In this document: in pieces, positions 25,853 to 34,486 of the stretch
Layout: each line of letters begins with the position of its first letter
Position numbering within the stretch: position 1 is the stretch's first letter
Origin: Parasedimentitalea huanghaiensis
GTDB taxonomy: Bacteria; Pseudomonadota; Alphaproteobacteria; Rhodobacterales; Rhodobacteraceae
NCBI RefSeq assembly: GCF_009753675.1
Contig: NZ_WQLV01000001.1
Span: forward strand, 620,001-684,000
Direction: 5' to 3'
DNA length: 64,000 nucleotides
Translations under genes and position numbers: made by a program
The notes under the pieces: model-generated
Database searches by the model: none
Seen by the model: the letters and a program-made list of their open reading frames with translations, nothing else
What the model was told of the DNA's origin: nothing

Positions 25853-26788
25853 TTAAGCTTCGGCGGCTGCCTTGGCATTCTCCGGCGTACCAACCTGTCG
25901 GCTGGTCAGGCTGCGGTCGATCTTGCGGATCATCCCGGACAAGGCTTTGCCCGCGCCAACTTCCCAGAACTCCGTCACGCCTTTGGCAGCCATGGCCTGA
26001 ACACTTTCGCGCCAGCGCACAGAACCGGTGACCTGCTCGACCAGCAGCGCACGAATTTCAGCGGGATCTGTCACCACATCCGCCCGCACGTTTGCGATCA
26101 GCGGTACAGCTGGAGATTTGATTTCAACAGCAGCCAGAGCCTCTGCCATGACATCTGCGGCAGGCTGCATCAGGGCGCAGTGGAACGGTGCGCTCACCGG
26201 CAGCATGACTGCACGCTTGGCGCCGCGCGTCTTGGCGATCTCCGCCGCACGTTCAACAGCGGCTTTGTGACCCGACACTACCACTTGGGTTGGATCATTG
26301 TCATTGGCTGCTTGAACAACTTCGCCGTCAGTTGCAGCCTCGGCCGCAACCTCTTTGACAGTTTCAAAGTCCAGCCCCAGCAGCGCAGCCATCGCCCCAA
26401 CACCAACGGGCACAGCACTTTGCATGGCCTGCCCACGGGTCCGCAGCAAGCGGGCAGTATCAGACACCGAAATGGCACCCGAAGCGGCCAGCGCAGAGTA
26501 TTCTCCCAGGGAGTGGCCCGCGACAAACGCGGCCTTGTCGATAGTGATACCTTCTGCTTCCAGCGCACGTAGCGCGGCAAGTGAAGTGGCCATCAGCGCG
26601 GGTTGAGCATTTTGCGTCAGTGTCAGCGAATCTATGTCGCCCTCCCAAATCAGGCCGCTCAGGTTTTCACCCAGCGCCGCGTCGACTTCGTCGAAGACGG
26701 CCTTGGCAGCCGGATAGGCATCAGCCAGCGCCTTGCCCATTCCAATTGTCTGCGCGCCCTGTCCGGGAAAAACGAATGCGATAGTCAT
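25853..26788 (-). CDS. fabD: Malonyl-CoA:ACP transacylase
   Basis: FabD loads malonate onto ACP. The 311-residue protein has the nucleophile Ser93 in GHSLGEYSAL and the catalytic His203 in SAPFHCALM, and begins with the family start FVFPGQGAQ. The ATG at 26788 follows GGGG at the right spacing. It heads the fab cluster, divergent from the cytochrome b561-YceI gene. Confidence 0.95.
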   Translation of the reverse strand: MTIAFVFPGQGAQTIGMGKALADAYPAAKAVFDEVDAALGENLSGLIWEGDIDSLTLTQNAQPALMATSLAALRALEAEGITIDKAAFVAGHSLGEYSALAASGAISVSDTARLLRTRGQAMQSAVPVGVGAMAALLGLDFETVKEVAAEAATDGEVVQAANDNDPTQVVVSGHKAAVERAAEIAKTRGAKRAVMLPVSAPFHCALMQPAADVMAEALAAVEIKSPAVPLIANVRADVVTDPAEIRALLVEQVTGSVRWRESVQAMAAKGVTEFWEVGAGKALSGMIRKIDRSLTSRQVGTPENAKAAAEA

Positions 26789-26971
26789 CAAGGACCCCAT
26801 CTACTCAGATACTTTACGGTTTTTGCCGGTTTAGCGACCTGCGCGCCATCACACAAGAGAGCTGCTTGTGTCCGCACGACTCCTGTGCGTTGGCGGACAG
26901 CTCTCAGCGTTGCAACCCAAGGTCCGATAGGTAGGGTATGCACAACAGATCCCTTCAAGAGGTAGTCGCTC

Positions 26972-28201
26972 GTGTCTTCCAATAATAGCTTTGCCAGTTA
27001 CGGCAGTATCGCCAAAAGTTTCCACTGGCTGACCGCCCTGCTGATCTTCTCCGCCTTCCCGCTTGGTTACTTTGCCAATGAGCTTGCCCATGAAATCACA
27101 GGTCCTGATTTTGATGGATCAAAAGATGTAATCGAGCGAGCCACACTGTTGTTTTCTATACATAAGACAGTGGGCGTGGCGATGTTCTTTGTTGGTGTGT
27201 TGCGCATTGTGTGGGCGGTGACACAAGAAAAGCCCGGCCTGCTACACCCCGAAAACAAACCCGAGGCCCTGGCCGCAGAAACCGTTCACTGGGTTCTATA
27301 CGCATCGCTGGTGCTTGCCCCCCTTAGTGGCTGGATTCACCATGCTGCTACGGTCGGATATGCGCCTATCTGGTGGCCGCTTGGTCAGAATCTGCCGTTT
27401 ATCCCAAAGTCGGAGGGTCTGGCTGAAATCTTTGCCGGGTTGCACTGGATCTTTGTCTGGACCCTGCTTGCAACCGTGGCGCTGCATATTGCAGGAGCGC
27501 TAAAACACCAGATCATTGACCGTGACGCAACATTGCAGCGGATGCTGCCGGGTCGCCGCAATTTGCCCCAGCCCCCCGCCCAAGCGCACAGCCTGATGCC
27601 TGCCGTAGTTGCTTTGGCGGTTTTTGCTGCTGTGTTGACAGGTGGGGCTACTACAGGCGTCTTCCAGACACATACCGCAGGTAACGCTGACAGCGATATT
27701 CAACTGGCCGAAGTTCTGTCTGGTTGGACCGTGACAGAAGGTGTGCTGGGAATTGAAGTAACGCAGATGGGCGGACAGGTTGCCGGATCGTTTGCAGACT
27801 GGACAGCCGCAATCACTTTTGACGACCCTGCCGCCCCCGGTCCCGCGGGTGATGTTGAAGTGATCATTGCGATCCCTTCGTTAAGCCTTGGTACAGTGAC
27901 GGCTCAGGCCATGGGGGCCGACTACTTCGACAGTGCCACCTATCCTACGGCGGTCTTCAAAGCTGACATTGAAAAGCTGGACCAGGGCTACCAGGCTGTG
28001 GGAACACTGACGATCCGGGACAAGGTTTTGCCGATCACCCTGCCCTTTACGCTGGATCTGCAGAATGACGCTGCCAAGATGAAAGCCGAGCTTACATTGA
28101 ACCGACTTGATTTTGACATCGGTCGCAGCCTGCCAGATGAAAGCTCGCTTGGCTTTGCAGTGATCGTCAATATTGAGCTCGATGCGCTGCGAGCAAAATA
28201 G
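26972..28201 (+). CDS. Cytochrome b561 - YceI fusion protein
   Basis: The 409-residue protein joins a four-helix cytochrome b561-type membrane domain (residues about 10-190) to a periplasmic YceI domain (about 240-407) through a fifth hydrophobic segment (about 208-228). Likely haem ligands are His18 (KSFHWLTA), the His of FSIHKTVG, and histidines in VHWVLYAS and LHIAGALKH. YceI domains are lipocalin-like barrels that bind polyisoprenoids such as ubiquinone, so the fusion may pass electrons between the quinone pool and a bound isoprenoid; that is inference. The start is GTG at 26972 with AAGAGG 9 bases upstream. Two stand-alone YceI genes lie 1.6 and 2.4 kb away. Confidence 0.88.
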   Translation: MSSNNSFASYGSIAKSFHWLTALLIFSAFPLGYFANELAHEITGPDFDGSKDVIERATLLFSIHKTVGVAMFFVGVLRIVWAVTQEKPGLLHPENKPEALAAETVHWVLYASLVLAPLSGWIHHAATVGYAPIWWPLGQNLPFIPKSEGLAEIFAGLHWIFVWTLLATVALHIAGALKHQIIDRDATLQRMLPGRRNLPQPPAQAHSLMPAVVALAVFAAVLTGGATTGVFQTHTAGNADSDIQLAEVLSGWTVTEGVLGIEVTQMGGQVAGSFADWTAAITFDDPAAPGPAGDVEVIIAIPSLSLGTVTAQAMGADYFDSATYPTAVFKADIEKLDQGYQAVGTLTIRDKVLPITLPFTLDLQNDAAKMKAELTLNRLDFDIGRSLPDESSLGFAVIVNIELDALRAK

Positions 28202-28287
28202 AAGTTCGCATCAAATGCGTCGTTCCAGCTTCTTGAAAATGCAAGACTGGGACGACACAGACGACCCGCAACTGTGTCCTTCCTCTT

Positions 28288-29787
28288 GTGACAATGTTCT
28301 TCTATCGTAGTGAAAATCCACTGGTAGAGGTCGCCTGCACATTGCCCCCCACCGAAGACGACACTGAAGCCTTGCCTTCGCGCCGGACGTTCTTTTCTGG
28401 TCTTGGGGCATCCGCATTGCTGGGGAGTGGGTGTAGCGTAGGAGAGGACTTCGAAAGCCCCTCCACCTCGCTTCCAGATCAGTACTTCCACACCCGTGAA
28501 AAAGACGCCCAATCCCGGGGCGCCGCTGAGTGGTGGAAGAAATTTAATGACCCGTCGCTGAACCGGCTTGTCGAGCTGGGCCTGGCGCAGAATTTGGACG
28601 TCCAGAAAGCTGTCGAACGCATTGAACAATCCCGTGCCATTTTAAGTGGTGCCGGCTATCCAATTTCAGGGGTGACGCGTATCGGCGAAGCCAAAGCTAC
28701 AGGTGGCGGCACCGATGGACGCGCTGAAAGTGGGTTTGTGCGGGCCGAAGCGAGCTGGCAGCTGGATTTGTATGGTCAATTGAAGCGAGAACGCGAAGCG
28801 GCATCCTATCGGCTGGCATCGGCATTTGCGGATGCCAATGTTGCCCGGACAACTTTACTAGACGAATTGGTGACGGCCTATATCGACCTTCGGTTCTATC
28901 AGGAGCTTATTCGGGTCAACCAGCGGGTTGTTGCGTCACGCGAAGAGACCCTGCAAGCGACCCAGACTGCCCAGAGACAAACCGCCCAGAGCGGCGATGT
29001 GGTTACGGACGAGGACACCACTGAGGTCACAGAGGTCACAGAGCTGGATGTTGCACAGGCAAAATCTCTTGTTGCGACCGCCAAGGCAGAACTGCCTGAA
29101 GCAACCATCCTGTTCTTCAAATCTGCATCGCGTATTGGTCGTCTTCTGGGCCAAGCCTGGGAGCGACCTCGCGGCGGGTTAGATAAAAAGGCTCCGCAGC
29201 CCGGCCCGGATACGACTGGGCTAAAAGTTGGCATTCCCGCAGATCTGGTCCGCAACCGTCCTGATGTTCTATTTGCTGAAAACCGTCTGGCCGAAGCCGT
29301 GGCGCTGGCGGGTGTTGCCGAGGCAGAGCTGTATCCACGCCTGCAGCTGACCGGGAACCTGAATGTCAATTATTCAGGTAGCGACTGGCTGCCCACGGCC
29401 GGGTTTTTCAGAGTTGGGCTGGATGTCCCGTTGTTTGACCTTCCGGAACGCCGTGCAAAAGTTGCAGCCCAGCAAGCGCGCGCTGCTGAGCTATTGCTGG
29501 AGTGGAAAGAACGTGTCGTTGAAGCAGTGGAAGAGGTACAGAACGCGCTGATAAGCCTCAAATTTCATAAGGATGCCGTTGCTGCAACACATGACGCACT
29601 GGATGCCAAGCGCGACGTTCTGAAGTTAGCACGTGAGGGCTATATTGCCGGTGACATCGGTTTTTTACAGGTTCTCGACGCTGAGCGGTCGCTATTGTCG
29701 AATGAAAATGCGCTGGCGCTGGACCGGCGCAATTTTGCGGTGGACTTTGTCCAGCTCAATGTAGCGCTGGGCGGCAGCTACGGTTAA
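28288..29787 (+). CDS. Outer membrane efflux factor, NodT/TolC family lipoprotein
   Basis: The 499-residue protein is a TolC-like channel subunit for RND or similar efflux pumps. Two outer-membrane-efflux repeats are seen with typical EASWQLDLYGQLKREREAA and GLDVPLFDLPERRAKVAAQQ segments. A lipobox (LLGSGC) puts a lipidated Cys at residue 49. It is preceded by SRRTFFSGLG, a twin-arginine-like motif unusual for this family. An acidic insertion rich in Glu, Asp, Thr and Val (about residues 235-255) lies before the second half. No pump or adaptor gene is adjacent. The true start is unclear (GTG 28288, ATG 28294 or a later TTG near the RR), since no ribosome binding site is clear. Confidence 0.82.
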   Translation: MTMFFYRSENPLVEVACTLPPTEDDTEALPSRRTFFSGLGASALLGSGCSVGEDFESPSTSLPDQYFHTREKDAQSRGAAEWWKKFNDPSLNRLVELGLAQNLDVQKAVERIEQSRAILSGAGYPISGVTRIGEAKATGGGTDGRAESGFVRAEASWQLDLYGQLKREREAASYRLASAFADANVARTTLLDELVTAYIDLRFYQELIRVNQRVVASREETLQATQTAQRQTAQSGDVVTDEDTTEVTEVTELDVAQAKSLVATAKAELPEATILFFKSASRIGRLLGQAWERPRGGLDKKAPQPGPDTTGLKVGIPADLVRNRPDVLFAENRLAEAVALAGVAEAELYPRLQLTGNLNVNYSGSDWLPTAGFFRVGLDVPLFDLPERRAKVAAQQARAAELLLEWKERVVEAVEEVQNALISLKFHKDAVAATHDALDAKRDVLKLAREGYIAGDIGFLQVLDAERSLLSNENALALDRRNFAVDFVQLNVALGGSYG

Positions 29788-29819
29788 CCACGCGCAGCCG
29801 GACTGCTCTTCGCGCATCA

Positions 29820-30392
29820 TCAATCCGCTTTCATTGCTTCGATCGAGATCAGGATTGTCACTTCGTCCCCAACAAAGGGCGCAAATTTTCCCAAATCGAA
29901 TTGCGACCGCAAGATTGAGGCGCTGGCGTTAAACCCGACCCAAGGCTTACCAACCATGGGGTGATCTCCCATCTGATTGAGAACCGTGTCCAGAACAACA
30001 GGTCTGGTGATGCCATTCAGGGTCAGGTCACCGGAAATCAAAGCAGATGTTTCGCCTGTCACCTCGACCTTGGTGGACTTAAAACTGATCAGTTCATTCT
30101 CGTCCGCCCCAAAGAAATCTTTGGACATGAAATGATCATGGCGCTCTTGCCAGCCGGTAAACATCGACTGCGCAGGCATCGAAACTGTCACACTAGACCC
30201 TTCCGGGTTTTCCTGATCGAACATCACTTCGCCCTGAAAGCCTGAAAACAAACCACGGGACGTCGAATACCCCAGGTGGTTATAGCTAAAGACAATTTGG
30301 CTGTGCGGCGCATCCAGCAAGTATTTTTCTGGCGCAGAAAAAGCCGCTGTCGCGGCAAAGGCAACAAATGCGGCAATCAAAGGGGTTTTCAT
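29820..30392 (-). CDS. YceI family periplasmic protein
   Basis: This 190-residue secreted protein has a Sec signal peptide (about residues 1-19) followed by a complete YceI domain (YLLDAPHSQIVFSYNHLGYS ... GDLTLNGITRPVVL). YceI proteins are lipocalin-like barrels that bind polyisoprenoids in the periplasm. It is a paralogue of the next gene upstream and of the C-terminal half of the b561 fusion. GGAGG precedes the ATG. Confidence 0.9.
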   Translation of the reverse strand: MKTPLIAAFVAFAATAAFSAPEKYLLDAPHSQIVFSYNHLGYSTSRGLFSGFQGEVMFDQENPEGSSVTVSMPAQSMFTGWQERHDHFMSKDFFGADENELISFKSTKVEVTGETSALISGDLTLNGITRPVVLDTVLNQMGDHPMVGKPWVGFNASASILRSQFDLGKFAPFVGDEVTILISIEAMKAD

Positions 30393-30485
30393 CGGAAAGC
30401 CTCCAAAAGAACATAAGGTCCTTATTCAAAATGGCGCAAACCCACCCAAAGAAAAGCGGCCATACTTAATAACCACGCCAAAACG

Positions 30486-30516
30486 CAAAACCCCCGACAT
30501 GTAACACGCCGGAGGT
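30486..30516 (-). terminator. Terminator between the two YceI genes
   Basis: ACCCCCG (30490-30496) pairs with CGGAGGT (30510-30516) with one wobble; on the minus strand it is followed by TTTTGCGTTTT. It lies 46 bases past the upstream YceI gene. Confidence 0.75.
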
Positions 30517-30561
30517 TGCTGGCCCCTAAGGGGACCCGAGGTAACCAGAATTGAATTCTGC

Positions 30562-31137
30562 TTATTCGGCTTTCATAGCTTCAACCGAAATCTGGATTGA
30601 AACTTCATCGCTGACAAACGGGGCAAATTTACCCAGTTCAAAATCAGAACGCAGTACAGTTGTTGTTGCATCGAAACCGGCCCATGGCTTACCCGCCATC
30701 GGGTGGTCGCCGGCCTGGTTCAGGTTTGCGGCAAGGACAACAGGTTTGGTCACACCATTCAGTGTCAAATCGCCGGTGATATTGGCGGTGGTTTCGCCAG
30801 TCACTTCAATACCGGTTGAGGTAAAGCTGACCATATCGTCATCAGTCGCACCAAAGAAGTCCTGAGACATGAAGTGGCCAAAACGCTCTTCCCAACCGGT
30901 GAACATGGATTTTACTGGCATCGTCACCGAAACACTGGAACCAGCCGGGTTTTCCTGGTCGAACATGACGTCGCCCTCAAAGCCTGAAAACAGTCCCCAA
31001 GTGGTTGAAAAACCAAGGTGGTTGTAGCTGAACAGGATCTGGCTGTGGCTGGCGTCCAGCACATATTTTTCTGGGGAAGCAAACGCTCCGGTGGCAGCGA
31101 CAGTGGCTAGGGCGGCGGCAAGCAGGGTCTTTTTCAT
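30562..31137 (-). CDS. YceI family periplasmic protein
   Basis: This 191-residue secreted protein has a signal peptide (about residues 1-21, cleaved after AFA) and a full YceI domain (YVLDASHSQILFSYNHLGFS, GDLTLNGVTKPVVL). It is closely similar to the protein encoded just downstream and has the same length, so the pair is a tandem duplication, each with its own signal. The ATG at 31137 has GGAG 9 bases upstream; the frame upstream of it is non-family sequence. Confidence 0.92.
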   Translation of the reverse strand: MKKTLLAAALATVAATGAFASPEKYVLDASHSQILFSYNHLGFSTTWGLFSGFEGDVMFDQENPAGSSVSVTMPVKSMFTGWEERFGHFMSQDFFGATDDDMVSFTSTGIEVTGETTANITGDLTLNGVTKPVVLAANLNQAGDHPMAGKPWAGFDATTTVLRSDFELGKFAPFVSDEVSIQISVEAMKAE

Positions 31138-31294
31138 TTGGAGGAGCTCCGGTTGAACAATTGATATGGCAATAGAACTGGTCGCTACTGTCCAAAAAGG
31201 GAAGTCAGCAAAAACCAACATATTCTGTGACCCTACGAACAGAACGCCCGGCCGCAACTGGGCCGGGTGCTTTCTCGCGCAGATGTGAAGTGGA

Positions 31295-31828
31295 TCAGCT
31301 CAGGATTGGCACCACGCCGCTCAATTGGTCACGTAGCAATTGGCGCGTGGTTCCAACGTTGATGGGCAACCTGATCAGCAAGGAGCCATCAATTTCGAAC
31401 AATTCAACCGAACGATCCTTGAACCGAACGCTGCCGAGACTGTCATAGCCACGCCGAAGAACTGTGCGCGGACGTCCTTTGTTGGAGCGTTGCAGCACTC
31501 TGAGCTCACGTCGAATTGGGTCGAAATAGGCATCTGGGTGACTGTCAGGATCATTGATCATCATCAAAGCGATGCCGGCGAATAGGAAAAATATCGAAAC
31601 ACCTATTTTGATCAGCGCCATCTCAGGGTCATAAGCAGCACCAGGCATCAACCACATTCCGGTAGAACTGAGCACCATAGCAGCACCAAGAACCCGCAGA
31701 ACTAACGACCGCAGTTGCCAGTTAGGGCGAAAGGTGAGCACCAAGGGCAGCGCCTCAGCCATTGCATAGAGCCCACGAGCTGGGGCCGTTCCAGAAGTAT
31801 TCGTCGGGATTTGGTCAGTAGCTGTCAT
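31295..31828 (-). CDS. Membrane protein with a cytoplasmic tail, unknown function
   Basis: The 177-residue protein has two membrane segments (about residues 44-62 and 70-92) followed by a basic, beta-rich C-terminal domain of about 80 residues (RRELRVLQRSNKGRPRTVLR, SLLIRLPINVG), as in bacterial PH-like membrane proteins. I do not recognise a name. A TTAA-N7-TTAAC box lies 42-57 bases upstream of the start. Confidence 0.75.
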   Translation of the reverse strand: MTATDQIPTNTSGTAPARGLYAMAEALPLVLTFRPNWQLRSLVLRVLGAAMVLSSTGMWLMPGAAYDPEMALIKIGVSIFFLFAGIALMMINDPDSHPDAYFDPIRRELRVLQRSNKGRPRTVLRRGYDSLGSVRFKDRSVELFEIDGSLLIRLPINVGTTRQLLRDQLSGVVPILS

Positions 31829-31869
31829 AACGTCTGCCCTTCCTGTTTCACCGCACCTTCAAGATGCCG

Positions 31870-31885
31870 TTAATGTCTCGTTAAC
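31870..31885. promoter_or_regulatory. CtrA-type binding box
   Basis: TTAA-TGTCTCG-TTAAC matches the alphaproteobacterial CtrA consensus TTAA-N7-TTAAC exactly. It is 42 bases upstream of the membrane protein gene that starts at 31828 on the minus strand. Confidence 0.7.
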
Positions 31886-32126
31886 CTTAATCAAGTCCAA
31901 CAATGCGACCGCAATGGGGCAGATGCGGGGAAAATACCGGGCAATCACGGTCAATGTTGTCAACCTGGAAGCAGGGTGCATCTGATGGCTTGCCCTTTTG
32001 GCCACAGGATGTATATGGGGGCTTCCTTTCGTACTAATTTCGATCCGCGCAGACTCTCGTGGTAGGGCAGCGGAAGGTTCAAACGCCCTGCCTTTGAAAT
32101 GCGCCTTGAATATAACAGGAGCTCAC
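31886..32126 (+). promoter_or_regulatory. Leader region of the rpsF operon
   Basis: No gene is seen. A hairpin GGCAG (32066-32070) with CTGCC (32088-32092) lies 35-60 bases before rpsF, where many bacteria have an S6:S18 autoregulatory element. The characteristic bulge motif cannot be confirmed by eye. Confidence 0.35.
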
Positions 32127-32480
32127 ATGCCACTATATGAGCATGTAATGATTGCGCGTCAGGACCTGTCCAACACGCAAGCAGAAGGTCTCATCGAACA
32201 TTTCGGTGCTGTTCTGTCCGACAATGGCGGTAGCCTGGTCGACAGCGAGTACTGGGGCGTCAAAACGATGGCCTACAAGATCAACAAAAACCGTAAGGGC
32301 CACTATGCCTTCCTGCGTACCGATGCTCCGGCACCGGCGATCCAGGAAATGGAGCGCCTGATGCGTCTGCATGACGACGTTATGCGTGTTCTGACCATCA
32401 AGATGGACGAGCACAAAGAGGGCCCTTCGGTCCAGATGCAGAAACGTGACGAACGCGACACCCGTCGCGAGCGCCGTTGA
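32127..32480 (+). CDS. rpsF: 30S ribosomal protein S6
   Basis: The 117-residue protein matches S6, which pairs with S18 on the platform of the small subunit. It starts MPLYEHVMIARQDLS and has the core YWGVKTMAYKINKNRKGHY (about residues 50-68), with the basic tail common in alphaproteobacteria. AGGAG lies 5 bases upstream of the ATG. It heads the operon rpsF-rpsR-rplI. Confidence 0.96.
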   Translation: MPLYEHVMIARQDLSNTQAEGLIEHFGAVLSDNGGSLVDSEYWGVKTMAYKINKNRKGHYAFLRTDAPAPAIQEMERLMRLHDDVMRVLTIKMDEHKEGPSVQMQKRDERDTRRERR

Positions 32481-32508
32481 TCGCTGCTTAGGAAAAGGAC
32501 GCTAAACC

Positions 32509-32736
32509 ATGGCCGCAAAACCATTTTTCCGTCGTCGTAAAGTTTGCCCATTCTCGGGCGACAATGCACCGGCGATCGACTACAAAGACACTCGTCTTCT
32601 GCAGCGCTACATCTCTGAGCGTGGCAAGATTGTTCCATCGCGGATCACCGCAGTATCGGCAAAAAAGCAGCGTGAACTGTCTCGTGCTATCAAGCGCGCT
32701 CGTTTTCTCGCTCTGCTGCCATACGCTGTTAAGTAA
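32509..32736 (+). CDS. rpsR: 30S ribosomal protein S18
   Basis: The 75-residue protein is standard S18, with [10 protein letters not shown] at the N-terminus and [12 protein letters not shown] near the end. It follows rpsF by 28 bases and precedes rplI by 12. Confidence 0.97.
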   Translation: MAAKPFFRRRKVCPFSGDNAPAIDYKDTRLLQRYISERGKIVPSRITAVSAKKQRELSRAIKRARFLALLPYAVK

Positions 32737-32748
32737 GGAGACACTGAC

Positions 32749-33360
32749 ATGAAAGTTATCCTTCTTGAGCGCGTAGCGAAACTGGGCCAGATGGGCGACG
32801 TTGTTGACGTCAAACCTGGCTACGCTCGCAACTTCCTGCTGCCTCAGGGCAAAGGCTTGTCTGCTTCCGCAGCCAACATTGCCAATTTTGAAAACCAGAA
32901 AGCGCAGCTTGAAGCCCGCAATCTGGAGACCAAAACTGAAGCAGAAGCTCTGGGCGAAAAGCTGGCTGGCCAGCAGTTCGTTGTGATTCGTTCGGCATCA
33001 GATGCTGGCGCTCTGTACGGGTCGGTCACACCGCGTGACGCCGCAGAAGCCGCAACTGCTGAAGGTTTCTCGGTCGACAAAAAGCAGATCGCTTTGATCC
33101 ACCCGATCAAAGACCTTGGTCTGCACGCTGTTGCTGTCAACCTGCACCCCGAAGTTACAGTTGAGATCGAAATGAACGTTGCGCGTTCGGCTGAAGAAGC
33201 TGAACTGCAGGCATCGGGCAAGTCGATCCAGGAACTGGCCGCGGAAGAAGAAGCCGCTGCTGATTTCGAAATTTCGGAACTGTTTGACGATATCGGTTCG
33301 GCAGCATCAGATGATGATGACGCTCCGATGGCTGACGCTCCGGTTGCTGACGAAGCTTAA
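32749..33360 (+). CDS. rplI: 50S ribosomal protein L9 with acidic C-terminal extension
   Basis: L9 has an N-terminal RNA-binding domain ([20 protein letters not shown]), a long linking helix and a C-terminal domain (to about residue 150). Here it has 203 residues, about 50 more than E. coli L9. The extra tail (about 160-203) is Glu/Asp/Ala rich. Such acidic extensions are known in alphaproteobacterial L9. TAAGGAG lies upstream of the ATG. Confidence 0.95.
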   Translation: MKVILLERVAKLGQMGDVVDVKPGYARNFLLPQGKGLSASAANIANFENQKAQLEARNLETKTEAEALGEKLAGQQFVVIRSASDAGALYGSVTPRDAAEAATAEGFSVDKKQIALIHPIKDLGLHAVAVNLHPEVTVEIEMNVARSAEEAELQASGKSIQELAAEEEAAADFEISELFDDIGSAASDDDDAPMADAPVADEA

Positions 33361-33387
33361 TTGCTTCTCACTATGCTATGATTTTGG

Positions 33388-33416
33388 AAAGGCCGCCCTT
33401 CATGGGCGGCCTTTTT
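33388..33416 (+). terminator. Terminator of the rpsF-rpsR-rplI operon
   Basis: GGCCGCCC (33391-33398) and GGGCGGCC (33404-33411), extended by AAA/TTT, loop of 5, then five T. Confidence 0.95.
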
Positions 33417-33495
33417 CTGTGTCAGGTCTGGTCCGATCCTTTTTGTACCCTAACCTTGTTTTACTGATTACACATTTTGCACAAGGATACGGACA

Positions 33496-33855
33496 ATGGC
33501 TGGCAAATTTCTGACCCTTGCCACACTGGCCTTGCTACTGGCTGGATGTGACACTGTCCCAGTAGACGCACCTTTACAGTTAAGTGGCGCACCGGGGGCA
33601 AATTTTGATTCTGATGAGGCCCAGTGCCGCGCCGCAGCGCGTCAGGTCGGTGCCAACCATATCCAAAAGACCGCAGCTATTGGCGGCGTTGGTGGCGCTT
33701 TGGCTGGCGCAACTGAAAACCGTGACAAAGCAGCAGTCGGAGCCGTTGTTGGCGCGGTTGTCGGTGCGGCAGTCGGTGATGCACAGGTCAAGCAGGCACA
33801 GCGCGACTATTTGGTTCGATGCATGCAGCAGGCTGGCCATCCAGTAATTGGCTGA
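33496..33855 (+). CDS. Glycine-zipper lipoprotein
   Basis: The 119-residue protein has a lipoprotein signal with lipobox LLAGC (Cys18) and, at about residues 64-95, a glycine-zipper stretch (GGVGGALAGATENRDKAAVG and following GAVVGAVVG), as in outer membrane-associated small lipoproteins of the 17-kDa antigen/OmpA-linked type. Two further cysteines flank it. AAGGAT precedes the ATG. The role is probably in the envelope but is not defined. Confidence 0.8.
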   Translation: MAGKFLTLATLALLLAGCDTVPVDAPLQLSGAPGANFDSDEAQCRAAARQVGANHIQKTAAIGGVGGALAGATENRDKAAVGAVVGAVVGAAVGDAQVKQAQRDYLVRCMQQAGHPVIG

Positions 33856-33975
33856 TGCAACGTTTGGCAGCCAACACCGGTTCGGTCAAGAATCGCCGAC
33901 CACATTGCCGATTGGTTGCCTAACTCTACGCTGCTGCTAGATTAATCGGCACCATCGTGAACCGGGGGACATCAA

Positions 33976-34446
33976 ATGCATCGTCGAACAGTTCTGGGCC
34001 TCATTGCCCTGCCGATCCTAATTGCCGCTTGCAGCAGTAGCCGGGCGGATCAGTACTCGGACGATTTCAACCCTCCGCTGTACCCCAATGAAACCTCGGA
34101 ATTGCGCAAACAGATCAACCATTGGGCCGATCATTATGAGGTCCCGCGCGCATTGGTGCACCGGCTGGCAATCCGCGAAAGTACCCACCGCCCCTGGGCA
34201 ATAAACCGGCCATACTACGGATTACTGCAGATCCTTCCCGCCACCGCACGTTCAATGGGATTCAAAGGTCATGCCAAAGACCTGCTAGATGCAGACACAA
34301 ATCTGGAGTTTGCTGTCAAATATCTGCGAGGAGCCTGGTTGATATCAGACGGCAGTCAGGACATGGCCGTGAAACACTATTCACGCGGCTATTATCATGA
34401 GGCCAAACGGCGCGGGATGCTGAAAGAGACCGGGTTGGTGAACTGA
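33976..34446 (+). CDS. Lytic transglycosylase lipoprotein (SLT domain)
   Basis: The 156-residue lipoprotein (lipobox IAAC, Cys19) carries a compact SLT lysozyme-like domain. The catalytic Glu68 lies in LAIRESTHRPWAIN, followed by YYGLLQILPATARSMGF and a C-terminal AVKYLRGAW. It cleaves the glycan backbone of peptidoglycan at the outer membrane. It is short, with no repeat domains. Confidence 0.9.
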   Translation: MHRRTVLGLIALPILIAACSSSRADQYSDDFNPPLYPNETSELRKQINHWADHYEVPRALVHRLAIRESTHRPWAINRPYYGLLQILPATARSMGFKGHAKDLLDADTNLEFAVKYLRGAWLISDGSQDMAVKHYSRGYYHEAKRRGMLKETGLVN

Positions 34447-34453
34447 GTTCAGT

Positions 34454-34486
34454 TGTGATCCGGCCGAGACCGGATCACAGGTTTTT
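34454..34486 (+). terminator. Terminator of the transglycosylase gene
   Basis: TGTGATCCGG (34454-34463) pairs with 34470-34479, followed by a run of five T. Confidence 0.9.

Noticed and set aside
27988-28629. A 213-codon minus-strand frame across the b561-YceI fusion and the outer membrane factor
   Set aside because: It spans the end of one good gene and the start of another and shows no family.
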